Shown in pieces: positions 8,323-13,873 of a stretch of 13,873 nt of DNA (positions within the stretch are counted from its first letter, which is position 1; the number at the start of each line of letters is the position of its first letter). The notes beneath the pieces were generated by a model. The model was not told the DNA's origin. It saw only the letters and a program-made list of their open reading frames with translations, and ran no database searches. A program made the position numbers and the translations under genes. Source of the DNA: an uncultured Bacteroidales bacterium (GTDB lineage Bacteria; Bacteroidota; Bacteroidia; Bacteroidales; UBA932); assembly GCA_934702165.1 (NCBI GenBank), contig CAKUYG010000037.1, positions 1 to 13,873 of the forward strand, in the 5' to 3' direction.

Positions 8323-9243
8323 ATGTGTGACAAGTACATAGAGTACTTGAGGACGGTCAGGCGCTATTCTCCAAGGACCTGTGAGATTTACAGGGAGGCA
8401 GTGGACGGTTACCTGTCGTTTTGCGGGTATGACGGGAGCGGAGAACTGTCCTCATATCTTGATGTCCAGTCCATAAGGTCATACGAGGTACATCTTCTCG
8501 ATGAGAGGAGAGAGTCGGCACGGACGGTCTCTCTCCACCTCAGCGCCTTGAGCGGATTCTGCCGCTTCCTGATGAAGGAGGGTGTCCTCCGGTCAAACCC
8601 TGTCCATCTGCTGAAGAAACCCAGGCAGGAAAAGCGGCTTCCTGATTTTTTCCGGCGCGAGGTTATGGACAAGTATTTCAACAGTACATCCGGTGTTCCG
8701 GAATATGGTTCTTACAAGGCAATGCTGAGCAGGCTCATAGTGAGTTTCCTGTACAGTACCGGGCTCAGGCGTGCCGAACTCGCTTCCTTGGACAGGCGTT
8801 CTCTGGACAGCGGACGTAAAGCGGTAAGAGTCATCGGGAAAGGAGGAAAAGTACGGGAGGTGCCTCTCACCCCCGCACTTTATGATGAGATAATGCTGTA
8901 TCTGAAGGCATTGGAGAATCTTGACGGGGCTGACCTTACTCCGGATGCACCCCTGCTCCAGACACCTAAGGGAGGAAGACTTTATCCTATGTTCATCGAC
9001 CGGGCCGTTAAAAGTGAACTCGGGGAACATGGAGGTGCGGAAGGCCGCAAGTCCCCGCACATGCTCAGGCATACGCTTGCCACGGAATTGCTTGAGGGCG
9101 GGGCTGACCTTAACTCCATAAAGGAGCTGCTTGGACATTCTTCGCTTGCTGCCACGCAGGTTTATACCCATACGAGCATCGAGCGTCTGCGCTCTGTCTA
9201 TCAGAATGCCCACCCTAGGGCAAAAGAAGGGAAGGGGGATTAA
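8323..9243 (+). CDS. Tyrosine recombinase, XerC/XerD type
   Basis: 306 residues from ATG 8323, or 308 from the in-frame GTG at 8317 that overlaps the cca stop as GTGA. I prefer the ATG because the N-terminus MCDKYIEYLR then aligns with usual Xer starts; the strong AAGGAGG at 8306-8312 could serve either. An N-terminal SAM-like core-binding domain (about 1-90) is followed by the catalytic domain. All active-site residues are present: R149 (TGLRRAE), K173 (GKGGK), H246 and R249 (HMLRH), H272 (LGHSSL) and the nucleophile Y281 (YTHT), with the spacing of E. coli XerD (148/172/244/247/270/279). Length and spacing fit a housekeeping Xer recombinase that resolves chromosome dimers at dif, not an integrase of a mobile element. 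XerC versus XerD cannot be decided here. The stop overlaps the opposite-strand chelatase stop. Confidence 0.92.
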   Translation: MCDKYIEYLRTVRRYSPRTCEIYREAVDGYLSFCGYDGSGELSSYLDVQSIRSYEVHLLDERRESARTVSLHLSALSGFCRFLMKEGVLRSNPVHLLKKPRQEKRLPDFFRREVMDKYFNSTSGVPEYGSYKAMLSRLIVSFLYSTGLRRAELASLDRRSLDSGRKAVRVIGKGGKVREVPLTPALYDEIMLYLKALENLDGADLTPDAPLLQTPKGGRLYPMFIDRAVKSELGEHGGAEGRKSPHMLRHTLATELLEGGADLNSIKELLGHSSLAATQVYTHTSIERLRSVYQNAHPRAKEGKGD

Positions 9244-10127
9244 TACTCCGCTTTCCACTCCTCGGCCCTGTCGATGATCCAGCCGCTTATCTCCGGAGTG
9301 GCCAGAGGCAGTATGCCCTGGTCGGAGTATACGACAGAAACTCCTTTTTTCTCGAGCTCCTTCTGCCTTTCTTTCATCCCTATCCTCTCTGCCATGTTTT
9401 TTACGTTGGAGGTGAGGTAGATGCCCTGCACAAGTATTCTTTTCTTGTGTTCTGCGGCTTTTTCCAATATGGCGGTGAGCTCGTCTGCCATATGCATGCC
9501 CATGGCTACCTGTTCCCCGTCTGTGTATGTGATGGAGGTCTGCTCCTTTATGTAATCTGCCGACCTGGAGAGCAGATTGTTCCAGAAACCTGCCCGTTCC
9601 GGGTCGCCGTGTGCAAGGATCACCACAGCCTCTTCGGCCTGGTTGACGGACAATGTGCGTACGCGTTCAAGCATTATTTTCTCTATGATGTCTGTGCTGT
9701 ACAGGGTCGGGCCGAGGACTATTTTCATGTTTCCCTTGACGAATTCGGTTCCTTCCTCTTTGAGCTCGTCTCTCACCTCCTTGGAGAACTTGAGGCCGAG
9801 TATGTTCGGCAGGTCGTCTTCGGAGTGGCTGGATGGAGCTATGAAGAGCGGAAGCGCGAACACTGTGTCGATGCCTCTTTCCTGGCAGTCTCTCATGACG
9901 GAAGCCACTGACGGTTCAGTATACTCCATCATGGCGACCCTGACATAGCTGAAGTCTTTGATACCGCGTGCTGCAAGTTGTTCTCGGACAGTGTCTTCCA
10001 GGGCAAGGACAGGTTTGCGCCAGCTCTCGAGGGTGTGGCCGTGGGCGATGATTACGAGTGCGGACTCGGCATGCAGCGAAGTGGCTGCGAACAGGACGGA
10101 AATGAAGATGCTAAGTAACTTTTTCAT
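9240..10127 (-). CDS. Exported class II chelatase-fold protein (CbiX/SirB/CbiK-like, two halves)
   Basis: 295 residues from ATG at 10127. This start gives a good signal peptide (MKKLLSIF..., hydrophobic core, LHA-ES near residues 18-22), so the protein is probably periplasmic; a longer frame from 10154 would place nine extra residues before it and begin inside the promoter. Two repeated halves are seen. The first has IIAHGH (H29, H31) and PLFIAPSSHSEDDLP (H101), the two-histidine metal site typical of sirohydrochlorin chelatases. The second has VILAHGDP (H173), but the matching later segment GIYLTSNVKNMAERIG has no histidine, so that half looks incomplete. Family members insert Co2+ or Fe2+ into sirohydrochlorin; exported CbiK-type proteins are linked to heme or metal handling. 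No cobalamin or siroheme genes are near, so substrate is unknown. It overlaps the recombinase stop by TTAA. Confidence 0.8.
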   Translation of the reverse strand: MKKLLSIFISVLFAATSLHAESALVIIAHGHTLESWRKPVLALEDTVREQLAARGIKDFSYVRVAMMEYTEPSVASVMRDCQERGIDTVFALPLFIAPSSHSEDDLPNILGLKFSKEVRDELKEEGTEFVKGNMKIVLGPTLYSTDIIEKIMLERVRTLSVNQAEEAVVILAHGDPERAGFWNNLLSRSADYIKEQTSITYTDGEQVAMGMHMADELTAILEKAAEHKKRILVQGIYLTSNVKNMAERIGMKERQKELEKKGVSVVYSDQGILPLATPEISGWIIDRAEEWKAEY

Positions 10128-10151
10128 ATCTGCGGTAATTGTATTGTCTTG

Positions 10152-10183
10152 CAAAAGTAGGGCTCTCCTGATCTCCGTGCAAT
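10152..10183 (-). promoter_or_regulatory. Bacteroidota-type promoter for the chelatase gene
   Basis: Read on the - strand, TACTTTTG (10159 to 10152) is an exact TAnnTTTG -7 box. ATTG at 10183-10180 is a 3/4 match to the -33 TTTG box with a 20-bp spacer, inside the usual 19-21 range. Transcription would begin about 20 bases before the ATG at 10127, which also supports the shorter start. Confidence 0.65.
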
Positions 10184-10199
10184 CCCAATTTGTTGGGAT
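10182..10199. repeat. Perfect inverted repeat in the chelatase/hpf divergent region
   Basis: ATCCCAA - TTTG - TTGGGAT: two perfect 7-bp arms around a 4-base centre. It touches the -33 box of the chelatase promoter and lies about 25 bp upstream of the candidate hpf -7 box. It has no T-tract and sits between divergent genes, so a repressor or activator binding site is more likely than a terminator. Regulator unknown. Confidence 0.6.
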
Positions 10200-10223
10200 G
10201 GTGCATGTAAATTGATTTTTTGC

Positions 10224-10231
10224 TATATTTA
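10224..10231 (+). promoter_or_regulatory. Candidate -7 box for hpf
   Basis: TATATTTA matches TAnnTTTG except for the last base. No good TTTG is found 19-21 bp upstream (GGTG at 10200-10203 is only half matching). If used, transcription starts near 10236, giving a leader of about 40 bases. Confidence 0.4.
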
Positions 10232-10243
10232 CGGAAGATAACC

Positions 10244-10261
10244 AGTCCCTCGAACGGGACT
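10244..10261 (+). promoter_or_regulatory. Stem-loop in the hpf leader
   Basis: AGTCCC - TCGAAC - GGGACT forms a 6-bp perfect stem with a 6-base loop, ending 15 bases before the hpf ATG. It has no following T-run, so it is not an intrinsic terminator; it could affect mRNA stability or ribosome loading. Function is inferred only. Confidence 0.5.
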
Positions 10262-10276
10262 AAAACGGATTAAATT

Positions 10277-10564
10277 ATGGACGTAAAGCTTAAAGCACTT
10301 AAGTTCGATGCCGGTGAGAAGCTCACCGCATTCGTCGAGAAGAAAGTCTCACGCCTTTCGAAGTTTGTCGAAGGCGTGGCGGAAGAGGCAGAGGTGTCGC
10401 TCGAAGACACGAAGGACGGCAAGAAGGCAAAAATCCAGATCCGCATTCCTGGTGACAGCCTCATCATCGAGAGAGTCGCCGACACTTTCGAGAACGCTGT
10501 GACAGGGTGCGTGGACGCGATGAAGGAGAAACTGACCCGCACCAAAGAGAAGAAGAATTTCTAA
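10277..10564 (+). CDS. hpf: Ribosome hibernation-promoting factor, short form
   Basis: 95 residues, the length of short HPF/YfiA (RaiA) proteins, lacking the C-terminal dimerisation domain of the long form. The protein binds the decoding region of the 30S subunit and silences ribosomes in stationary phase or starvation. The beta-alpha-beta-beta-beta-alpha pattern is visible: strand DVKLKALKF, helix GEKLTAFVEKKVSRLSKF, strands AEEAEVSLE and KKAKIQIRIPG, then a C-terminal helix ADTFENAVTGCVDAMKEKLTR rich in basic residues at the end. ATG 10277 follows an A/T-rich stretch, as is usual in Bacteroidota. The TAA stop overlaps the holA stop on the other strand by 4 bp (CTAA). In many Bacteroidales a Xer recombinase gene lies directly upstream; here the chelatase gene separates them. 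Confidence 0.93.
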   Translation: MDVKLKALKFDAGEKLTAFVEKKVSRLSKFVEGVAEEAEVSLEDTKDGKKAKIQIRIPGDSLIIERVADTFENAVTGCVDAMKEKLTRTKEKKNF

Positions 10565-11604
10565 AGACTGACAATCCTGGCGCACAGTTCGACAAGAAGT
10601 TCGTCCGGTGCGGCAGTTCCACCGTCCCCTCCCTTGGCGAGGTAGTCATATCGGCACAGCAACGATATCGCTTCCATGGCCTTCGGGAGGGGATAGTTTC
10701 TTACGGCTGCGTCGTATTCTTTGTAGAAGTATGGGTTGACCCCGGCAAGCACCCTGGATTTGTCTTCTGGTGAAGGCCTCGGGTTGCGGCTCAGCAGTGC
10801 GCTGTAGCGGAGTATTCTGCTGAAGTTGGTGAATATCGCGCTGATTGCTGGAGGAAGATAGAACCTGGCGTCGGAGGATATGGCCGCCGCAATCCGCAGG
10901 GCCTTAGGGGCATCTTTGAGGGACAGGGCCTTTGTCAGCTCGAATATGCTGAACTGTCTTGATATGCCGACATTCCGCTCTATGTCTTCGACTTTTATTT
11001 CTTTTGCGCCTTCCGGTAGATTTTTGAGCAGCTTGTCCGTTTCGATGGCGATTTTCGAGAGGTCGGTGCCCGCGTATTCTCCGAGCAGTGCAGCGGCTTG
11101 CGGGGAGATGTCAAGTCCACGTCCCTTATAATATGTGGAAATCCAGCCTGCGACCTCATAGTCTCTTATGGCGGGGGAGTCAATGACGATGCCGTTTTTC
11201 TGGACGGCCTTGTAGAGTGCCTTGCGTTTGTCGGCGGAGGCCTTCCGCATGAGCAGGACCAGCACTGTGGACTCCAGCGGGGCGCTGCAATATGTCGCCA
11301 TCTGTTCTATGTCAGGCATCATCTGCGCCTCCTTGATGACGACCAGCTGCCTGTCGGCCATCATCGGATACTGTCTTGCTGTCGCTGTGACCTGGGCGGC
11401 GTTGACGTCCGCACCGAAACGGACAGTTTCGTTGAAATCCTTGTCATCCTGCGGTATGCAGTGCTCCAGGATGGCGTTGCAGATCATTTCCGGGTAGAAC
11501 GGCTCGTCTCCCATAAGCAGATATACCGGGGAAAAGACTCCTCTGCGGATGTCCGTTACAATTTGTTCACACTGTGTTCCAATGTTGACTGATGACTTCG
11601 CCAT
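10561..11604 (-). CDS. holA: DNA polymerase III subunit delta
   Basis: 347 residues from the ATG at 11604 (MAKSSVNIG); the frame runs 19 codons further upstream but those lie in the promoter region of the divergent gene. Delta opens the sliding clamp as part of the clamp-loader complex. Signature features are [15 protein letters not shown] (about 26-39) in place of a working Walker A loop, the [12 protein letters not shown] strand, a middle region with [34 protein letters not shown], and the [11 protein letters not shown] segment leading to the helical C-terminal collar domain. Length agrees with the family. It is convergent with hpf, sharing the last 4 bp, and divergent from the GH51 gene with 66 bp between starts. 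No strong - strand promoter was found; TAATTTCG at 11619-11612 is a one-mismatch -7 box. Confidence 0.95.
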   Translation of the reverse strand: MAKSSVNIGTQCEQIVTDIRRGVFSPVYLLMGDEPFYPEMICNAILEHCIPQDDKDFNETVRFGADVNAAQVTATARQYPMMADRQLVVIKEAQMMPDIEQMATYCSAPLESTVLVLLMRKASADKRKALYKAVQKNGIVIDSPAIRDYEVAGWISTYYKGRGLDISPQAAALLGEYAGTDLSKIAIETDKLLKNLPEGAKEIKVEDIERNVGISRQFSIFELTKALSLKDAPKALRIAAAISSDARFYLPPAISAIFTNFSRILRYSALLSRNPRPSPEDKSRVLAGVNPYFYKEYDAAVRNYPLPKAMEAISLLCRYDYLAKGGDGGTAAPDELLVELCARIVSL

Positions 11605-11606
11605 AA

Positions 11607-11638
11607 TATGCGAAATTACAGTTTTTTTCCTAATTTTG
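11607..11638 (+). promoter_or_regulatory. Bacteroidota-type promoter for the GH51 gene
   Basis: TAATTTTG at 11631-11638 is an exact TAnnTTTG -7 box. TATG at 11607-11610 is a 3/4 match to the -33 TTTG box with a 20-bp spacer. Transcription would start near 11644, about 27 bases before ATG 11671, which supports that start over the upstream ATG at 11608. Confidence 0.65.
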
Positions 11639-11670
11639 CGAAGTTTGACTGCATAAAACACACGAACCAG

Positions 11671-13221
11671 ATGAACAGACTCAATTCTACTTTATTGGCG
11701 GGCTTCTGCCTGCTCGGATCCGTGGGGCTCAATGCCCAGGACGCGACAATCCGTATCCATGACGCCGGTACAGGCGTGCAAATCCCCGCTGAAATCTATG
11801 GCCAGTTCTCGGAGCATCTGGGACGGTGCATCTACGGTGGCCTCTGGGTGGGGGAGAATTCGGATGTCCCTAATATAAAAGGCTACCGCAAGGACGTGTT
11901 TGAGGCCCTCAAGGCCCTGAAAGTCCCTGTGATGCGCTGGCCTGGCGGCTGCTTTGCAGATGACTACCACTGGATGGACGGTATCGGTCCTCAGGAAAAG
12001 AGGGCGTACATCTCCAACAACAACTGGGGCGGAACCCTTGAAGACAACAGTTTCGGTACGCACGAGTTCCTCAACCTCTGCGAGATGCTCGACATTGAGC
12101 CGTACATCAGCGGCAACGTGGGCAGCGGAAGCGTGGAGGAGATGGCCAAGTGGGTAGAATACATGACTTCCGACGCCAAGAGCACCATGGCCGACCTGCG
12201 CCGCGCCAACGGAAGGCAGGAGCCTTGGAAGGTGAAGTACTTCGGCATAGGCAATGAAGCCTGGGGATGCGGGGGGAACATGACCCCGGAGTACTACAGC
12301 GACCTTTTCCGCCGTTATGCCACCTATCTGCGCGACTTCAGCGGCAACCGCCTCTACAAGATCGCAAGCGGCGCCTCCGATTACGACTACAACTGGACGC
12401 GTGTGCTGATGCAGAACATAGGCCGCAAGGGCATGAGGGGAATATCCCTCCATTATTATACTGTCATCAATTGGCAGGACAAGGGTGCTGCGACCAAGTT
12501 TACGGACAAGGAATATTACAATATCCTTTCCAAGAGCATTGAAATAGAAGACGTCCTCAAGAAGCATATCGACATAATGGATGAGCTTGACCCTCAGGGA
12601 CATGTTGATCTTCTTCTGGATGAGTGGGGTACCTGGTTCAACGTGGAGCCGGGCACCAACCCGGGCCACCTTTATCAGCAGAACACCATGCGCGACGCCA
12701 TCGTGGCGGCACTCAATTTCGACATCTTCCACAAGTATACCCGCCGCCTGAAGATGGCCAATATTGCCCAGGTCGTGAATGTTCTCCAGGCTATGATCCT
12801 TACAAATGAGAAGGAGATGGTGCTCACCCCGACATACCATGTGTTCGAGATGTACAACGTGCATCAGGACGCAGAGTATCTCGCTTCCGACTGCCTTACC
12901 CCGAAGACCGTGTGTGACCGCAAGGTGGATGTGCCTCAAGTCGATGTGACCGCTTCACGCAAGGACGGCAAGATGAACATTTCGCTTGTCAACACCGACC
13001 TCAAGAAGCCGATGAAAGTGCTTGTAGGGTTTGACAATCCTAAAGCCGTGTCTGAAATTCTCTCCGCCCGCGTGCTCACCTCCAAGGATGCCCGCGACTA
13101 CAACGACTTCGGAAGTGCCGACAAGGTGGCTCCGGCGCAGTTCAAGGCATGGAAACTCACCAAGGCCGGACTTGAGGTGACTCTTCCTCCTTGCTCGGTG
13201 GTAGCTATCAGCGCGAAGTAG
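11671..13221 (+). CDS. Secreted GH51 alpha-L-arabinofuranosidase
   Basis: 516 residues from ATG 11671, which gives a signal peptide ([12 protein letters not shown], hydrophobic core, LNA-QD, cleavage near residue 22). The open frame starts at 11608, but the added residues would block the signal and lie across the promoter. The protein is a clan GH-A barrel: [17 protein letters not shown] near the N-terminus, [15 protein letters not shown], then the acid/base E196 in GIGNEAWG and the nucleophile E318 in [10 protein letters not shown]-terminal beta-sandwich domain follows (about 390-516). The family removes terminal L-arabinofuranosyl groups from arabinan, arabinoxylan or their oligosaccharides. 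Export suggests work in the periplasm or at the cell surface, feeding arabinose to the symporter and AraA/kinase/AraD encoded upstream. It is monocistronic by context: own promoter and a terminator after its stop. Confidence 0.95.
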   Translation: MNRLNSTLLAGFCLLGSVGLNAQDATIRIHDAGTGVQIPAEIYGQFSEHLGRCIYGGLWVGENSDVPNIKGYRKDVFEALKALKVPVMRWPGGCFADDYHWMDGIGPQEKRAYISNNNWGGTLEDNSFGTHEFLNLCEMLDIEPYISGNVGSGSVEEMAKWVEYMTSDAKSTMADLRRANGRQEPWKVKYFGIGNEAWGCGGNMTPEYYSDLFRRYATYLRDFSGNRLYKIASGASDYDYNWTRVLMQNIGRKGMRGISLHYYTVINWQDKGAATKFTDKEYYNILSKSIEIEDVLKKHIDIMDELDPQGHVDLLLDEWGTWFNVEPGTNPGHLYQQNTMRDAIVAALNFDIFHKYTRRLKMANIAQVVNVLQAMILTNEKEMVLTPTYHVFEMYNVHQDAEYLASDCLTPKTVCDRKVDVPQVDVTASRKDGKMNISLVNTDLKKPMKVLVGFDNPKAVSEILSARVLTSKDARDYNDFGSADKVAPAQFKAWKLTKAGLEVTLPPCSVVAISAK

Positions 13222-13250
13222 TTTAACAAAAAATTAATTAAAAAGTAAGG

Positions 13251-13280
13251 AAAAGTCGCCCTGCATAGGGCGATTTTTTA
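13251..13280 (+). terminator. Intrinsic terminator after the GH51 gene
   Basis: TCGCCC (13256-13261), loop TGCATA, GGGCGA (13268-13273), followed by a run of six T; the AAAA before the stem can extend pairing through the T-run, so it may work in both directions. It lies 30-60 bases after the GH51 stop and is the only clear intrinsic terminator in the window. Confidence 0.85.
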
Positions 13281-13288
13281 TATTTTTG
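13281..13288 (+). promoter_or_regulatory. Candidate -7 box for the ABC ATPase gene
   Basis: TATTTTTG is an exact TAnnTTTG match but ends only 4 bases before the ATG at 13293, and overlaps the region just after the terminator T-run. No good -33 TTTG lies 19-21 bp upstream. Use would give a leaderless or nearly leaderless message. Confidence 0.35.
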
Positions 13289-13292
13289 CTGC

Positions 13293-13873
13293 ATGGCTAT
13301 AATAGAATGCAGAGACGTCACCAAGCGTTTCGGAGATAAGGTCGCCATAGAGGGCATTAATCTCCAGATACCTGAAGGCCGGATATTCGGTCTGCTCGGC
13401 CCGAACGGGGCCGGAAAAACTACTCTTATCCGTATAATCAACCGGATCACGATCCCTACTTCCGGGGAAATCTTGTTCAAGGGCGCGCCGATAACCCAGC
13501 GCGATGTCGAGAAGATCGGCTATATGCCCGAGGAGCGCGGACTCTACAGGAAAATGAAAGTCGGTGAGCAGGCGATGTTCCTTGCACAGCTCAAAGGAAT
13601 GAGTGCTTCCGAGGCCCGCAAGGCCTTGAAAGAATGGTTTGTGCGCTTCGGTATAGAGAACTGGTGGGACAAGAAGATCGAAGAACTTTCCAAGGGTATG
13701 GCCCAGAAGGTCCAGTTCATCACGACGGTCGTTCACAGGCCGTCCCTGATGATACTTGACGAGCCGTTCTCCGGCTTCGACCCGGTCAACGCCGAATTGA
13801 TCAGGCATGAGATCCTCCGTCTCAAGGATGAGGGGGCCACAATCGTCCTGTCCACACACAACATGGAGTCCGT
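13293..13873 (+). CDS. ABC transporter ATP-binding protein (ABC-2/NatA type), 5' part
   Basis: The frame is open to the window end; 193 residues are visible. It is a nucleotide-binding subunit that would drive an integral membrane partner, probably encoded downstream. In order: A-loop region RFGDKVA, Walker A GPNGAGKTT (36-44), Q-loop region GYMPEERGLYRKM, a signature loop reading LSKGMAQKVQ instead of LSGGQ, Walker B LMILDEP (D156, E157), D-loop SGFDP and H-loop histidine H189 in STHNM. The EERGLY stretch and the LSKGM signature are typical of NatA-like ATPases of ABC-2 exporters (Na+, antibiotic or unknown substrates). Substrate cannot be told. It is separated from the GH51 gene by a terminator, so it is a separate transcription unit. 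Confidence 0.9.
   Translation, partial: MAIIECRDVTKRFGDKVAIEGINLQIPEGRIFGLLGPNGAGKTTLIRIINRITIPTSGEILFKGAPITQRDVEKIGYMPEERGLYRKMKVGEQAMFLAQLKGMSASEARKALKEWFVRFGIENWWDKKIEELSKGMAQKVQFITTVVHRPSLMILDEPFSGFDPVNAELIRHEILRLKDEGATIVLSTHNMES

Noticed and set aside
8323..9243. Integrase of a mobile element
   Set aside because: Length and catalytic spacing match housekeeping XerC/XerD, it is joined to cca in an operon, and there are no tRNA targets, direct repeats or cargo genes nearby.
8593..9258. 221-codon open frame on the - strand opposite the recombinase
   Set aside because: The recombinase frame has a full active site with family spacing; the antisense frame shows no motif and is a codon-bias shadow.
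11597..11614. dif-like site near TTCGC...GCGAA with ATAAT
   Set aside because: It resembles dif only in a few bases, the arms are 5 bp, and it overlaps the holA start and GH51 promoter; a genome-wide skew analysis would be needed.
11692..12939. 415-codon open frame on the - strand opposite the GH51 gene
   Set aside because: It is the mirror of a strongly coding, GC-rich + strand gene with intact catalytic motifs. Its translation is rich in histidine and valine without recognisable domains.

Overview
The window reads as chromosomal DNA of a member of the Bacteroidota, most likely the order Bacteroidales. Three things point there: Bacteroidota-type promoter elements (a TAnnTTTG -7 box) before several genes; an arabinose pathway built on a sodium/solute symporter and a short, xylulokinase-like FGGY kinase; and a tyrosine recombinase close to a short hibernation-promoting factor. 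Coding DNA looks moderately GC-rich, so a Rikenellaceae/Alistipes-like or related uncultured lineage is plausible, but genus cannot be fixed from sequence reading alone. No phage, insertion sequence, CRISPR array, tRNA or rRNA was seen. The window is almost fully coding and no gene-free stretch exceeds 300 bases.

Layout. (1) Positions 1-6477 are an L-arabinose catabolic operon on the + strand: 3' part of an aldose 1-epimerase (galM), an SSS-family Na+/sugar symporter, araD, araA and an FGGY kinase in the araB position. (2) Without a break, overlapping by a few bases, three more + strand genes follow: a small HsdR_N-type PD-(D/E)XK protein, a class II CCA-adding nucleotidyltransferase with an HD domain, and a XerC/XerD-type recombinase ending at 9243. 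(3) A - strand gene (9240-10127) encodes an exported, two-half class II (CbiX/SirB/CbiK-like) chelatase-fold protein. It overlaps the recombinase stop by 4 bp. (4) A divergent region (10128-10276) holds a good promoter for the chelatase gene, a perfect 18-bp inverted repeat and a leader stem-loop for the + strand hpf gene. (5) hpf (10277-10564) converges with 4-bp overlap on holA (- strand, 10561-11604). (6) Divergent from holA is a secreted GH51 alpha-L-arabinofuranosidase (11671-13221), closed by a clear intrinsic terminator. (7) The window ends inside an ABC-2/NatA-type ATPase gene starting at 13293.

How the genes work together (inference from families): the GH51 enzyme releases arabinose from arabinan or arabinoxylan outside the cytoplasm; the symporter imports it; GalM equilibrates anomers; AraA makes L-ribulose; the FGGY kinase phosphorylates it; AraD converts L-ribulose-5-phosphate to D-xylulose-5-phosphate for the pentose phosphate pathway. 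The CCA enzyme, Xer recombinase, HPF and HolA are housekeeping functions. I found no convincing new multi-gene system. The points most worth a second look are the seamless join of the arabinose operon to tRNA-maturation and recombination genes, the orphan nuclease-fold protein at that join, the exported chelatase-like protein with one incomplete half, and the symmetrical elements between it and hpf.
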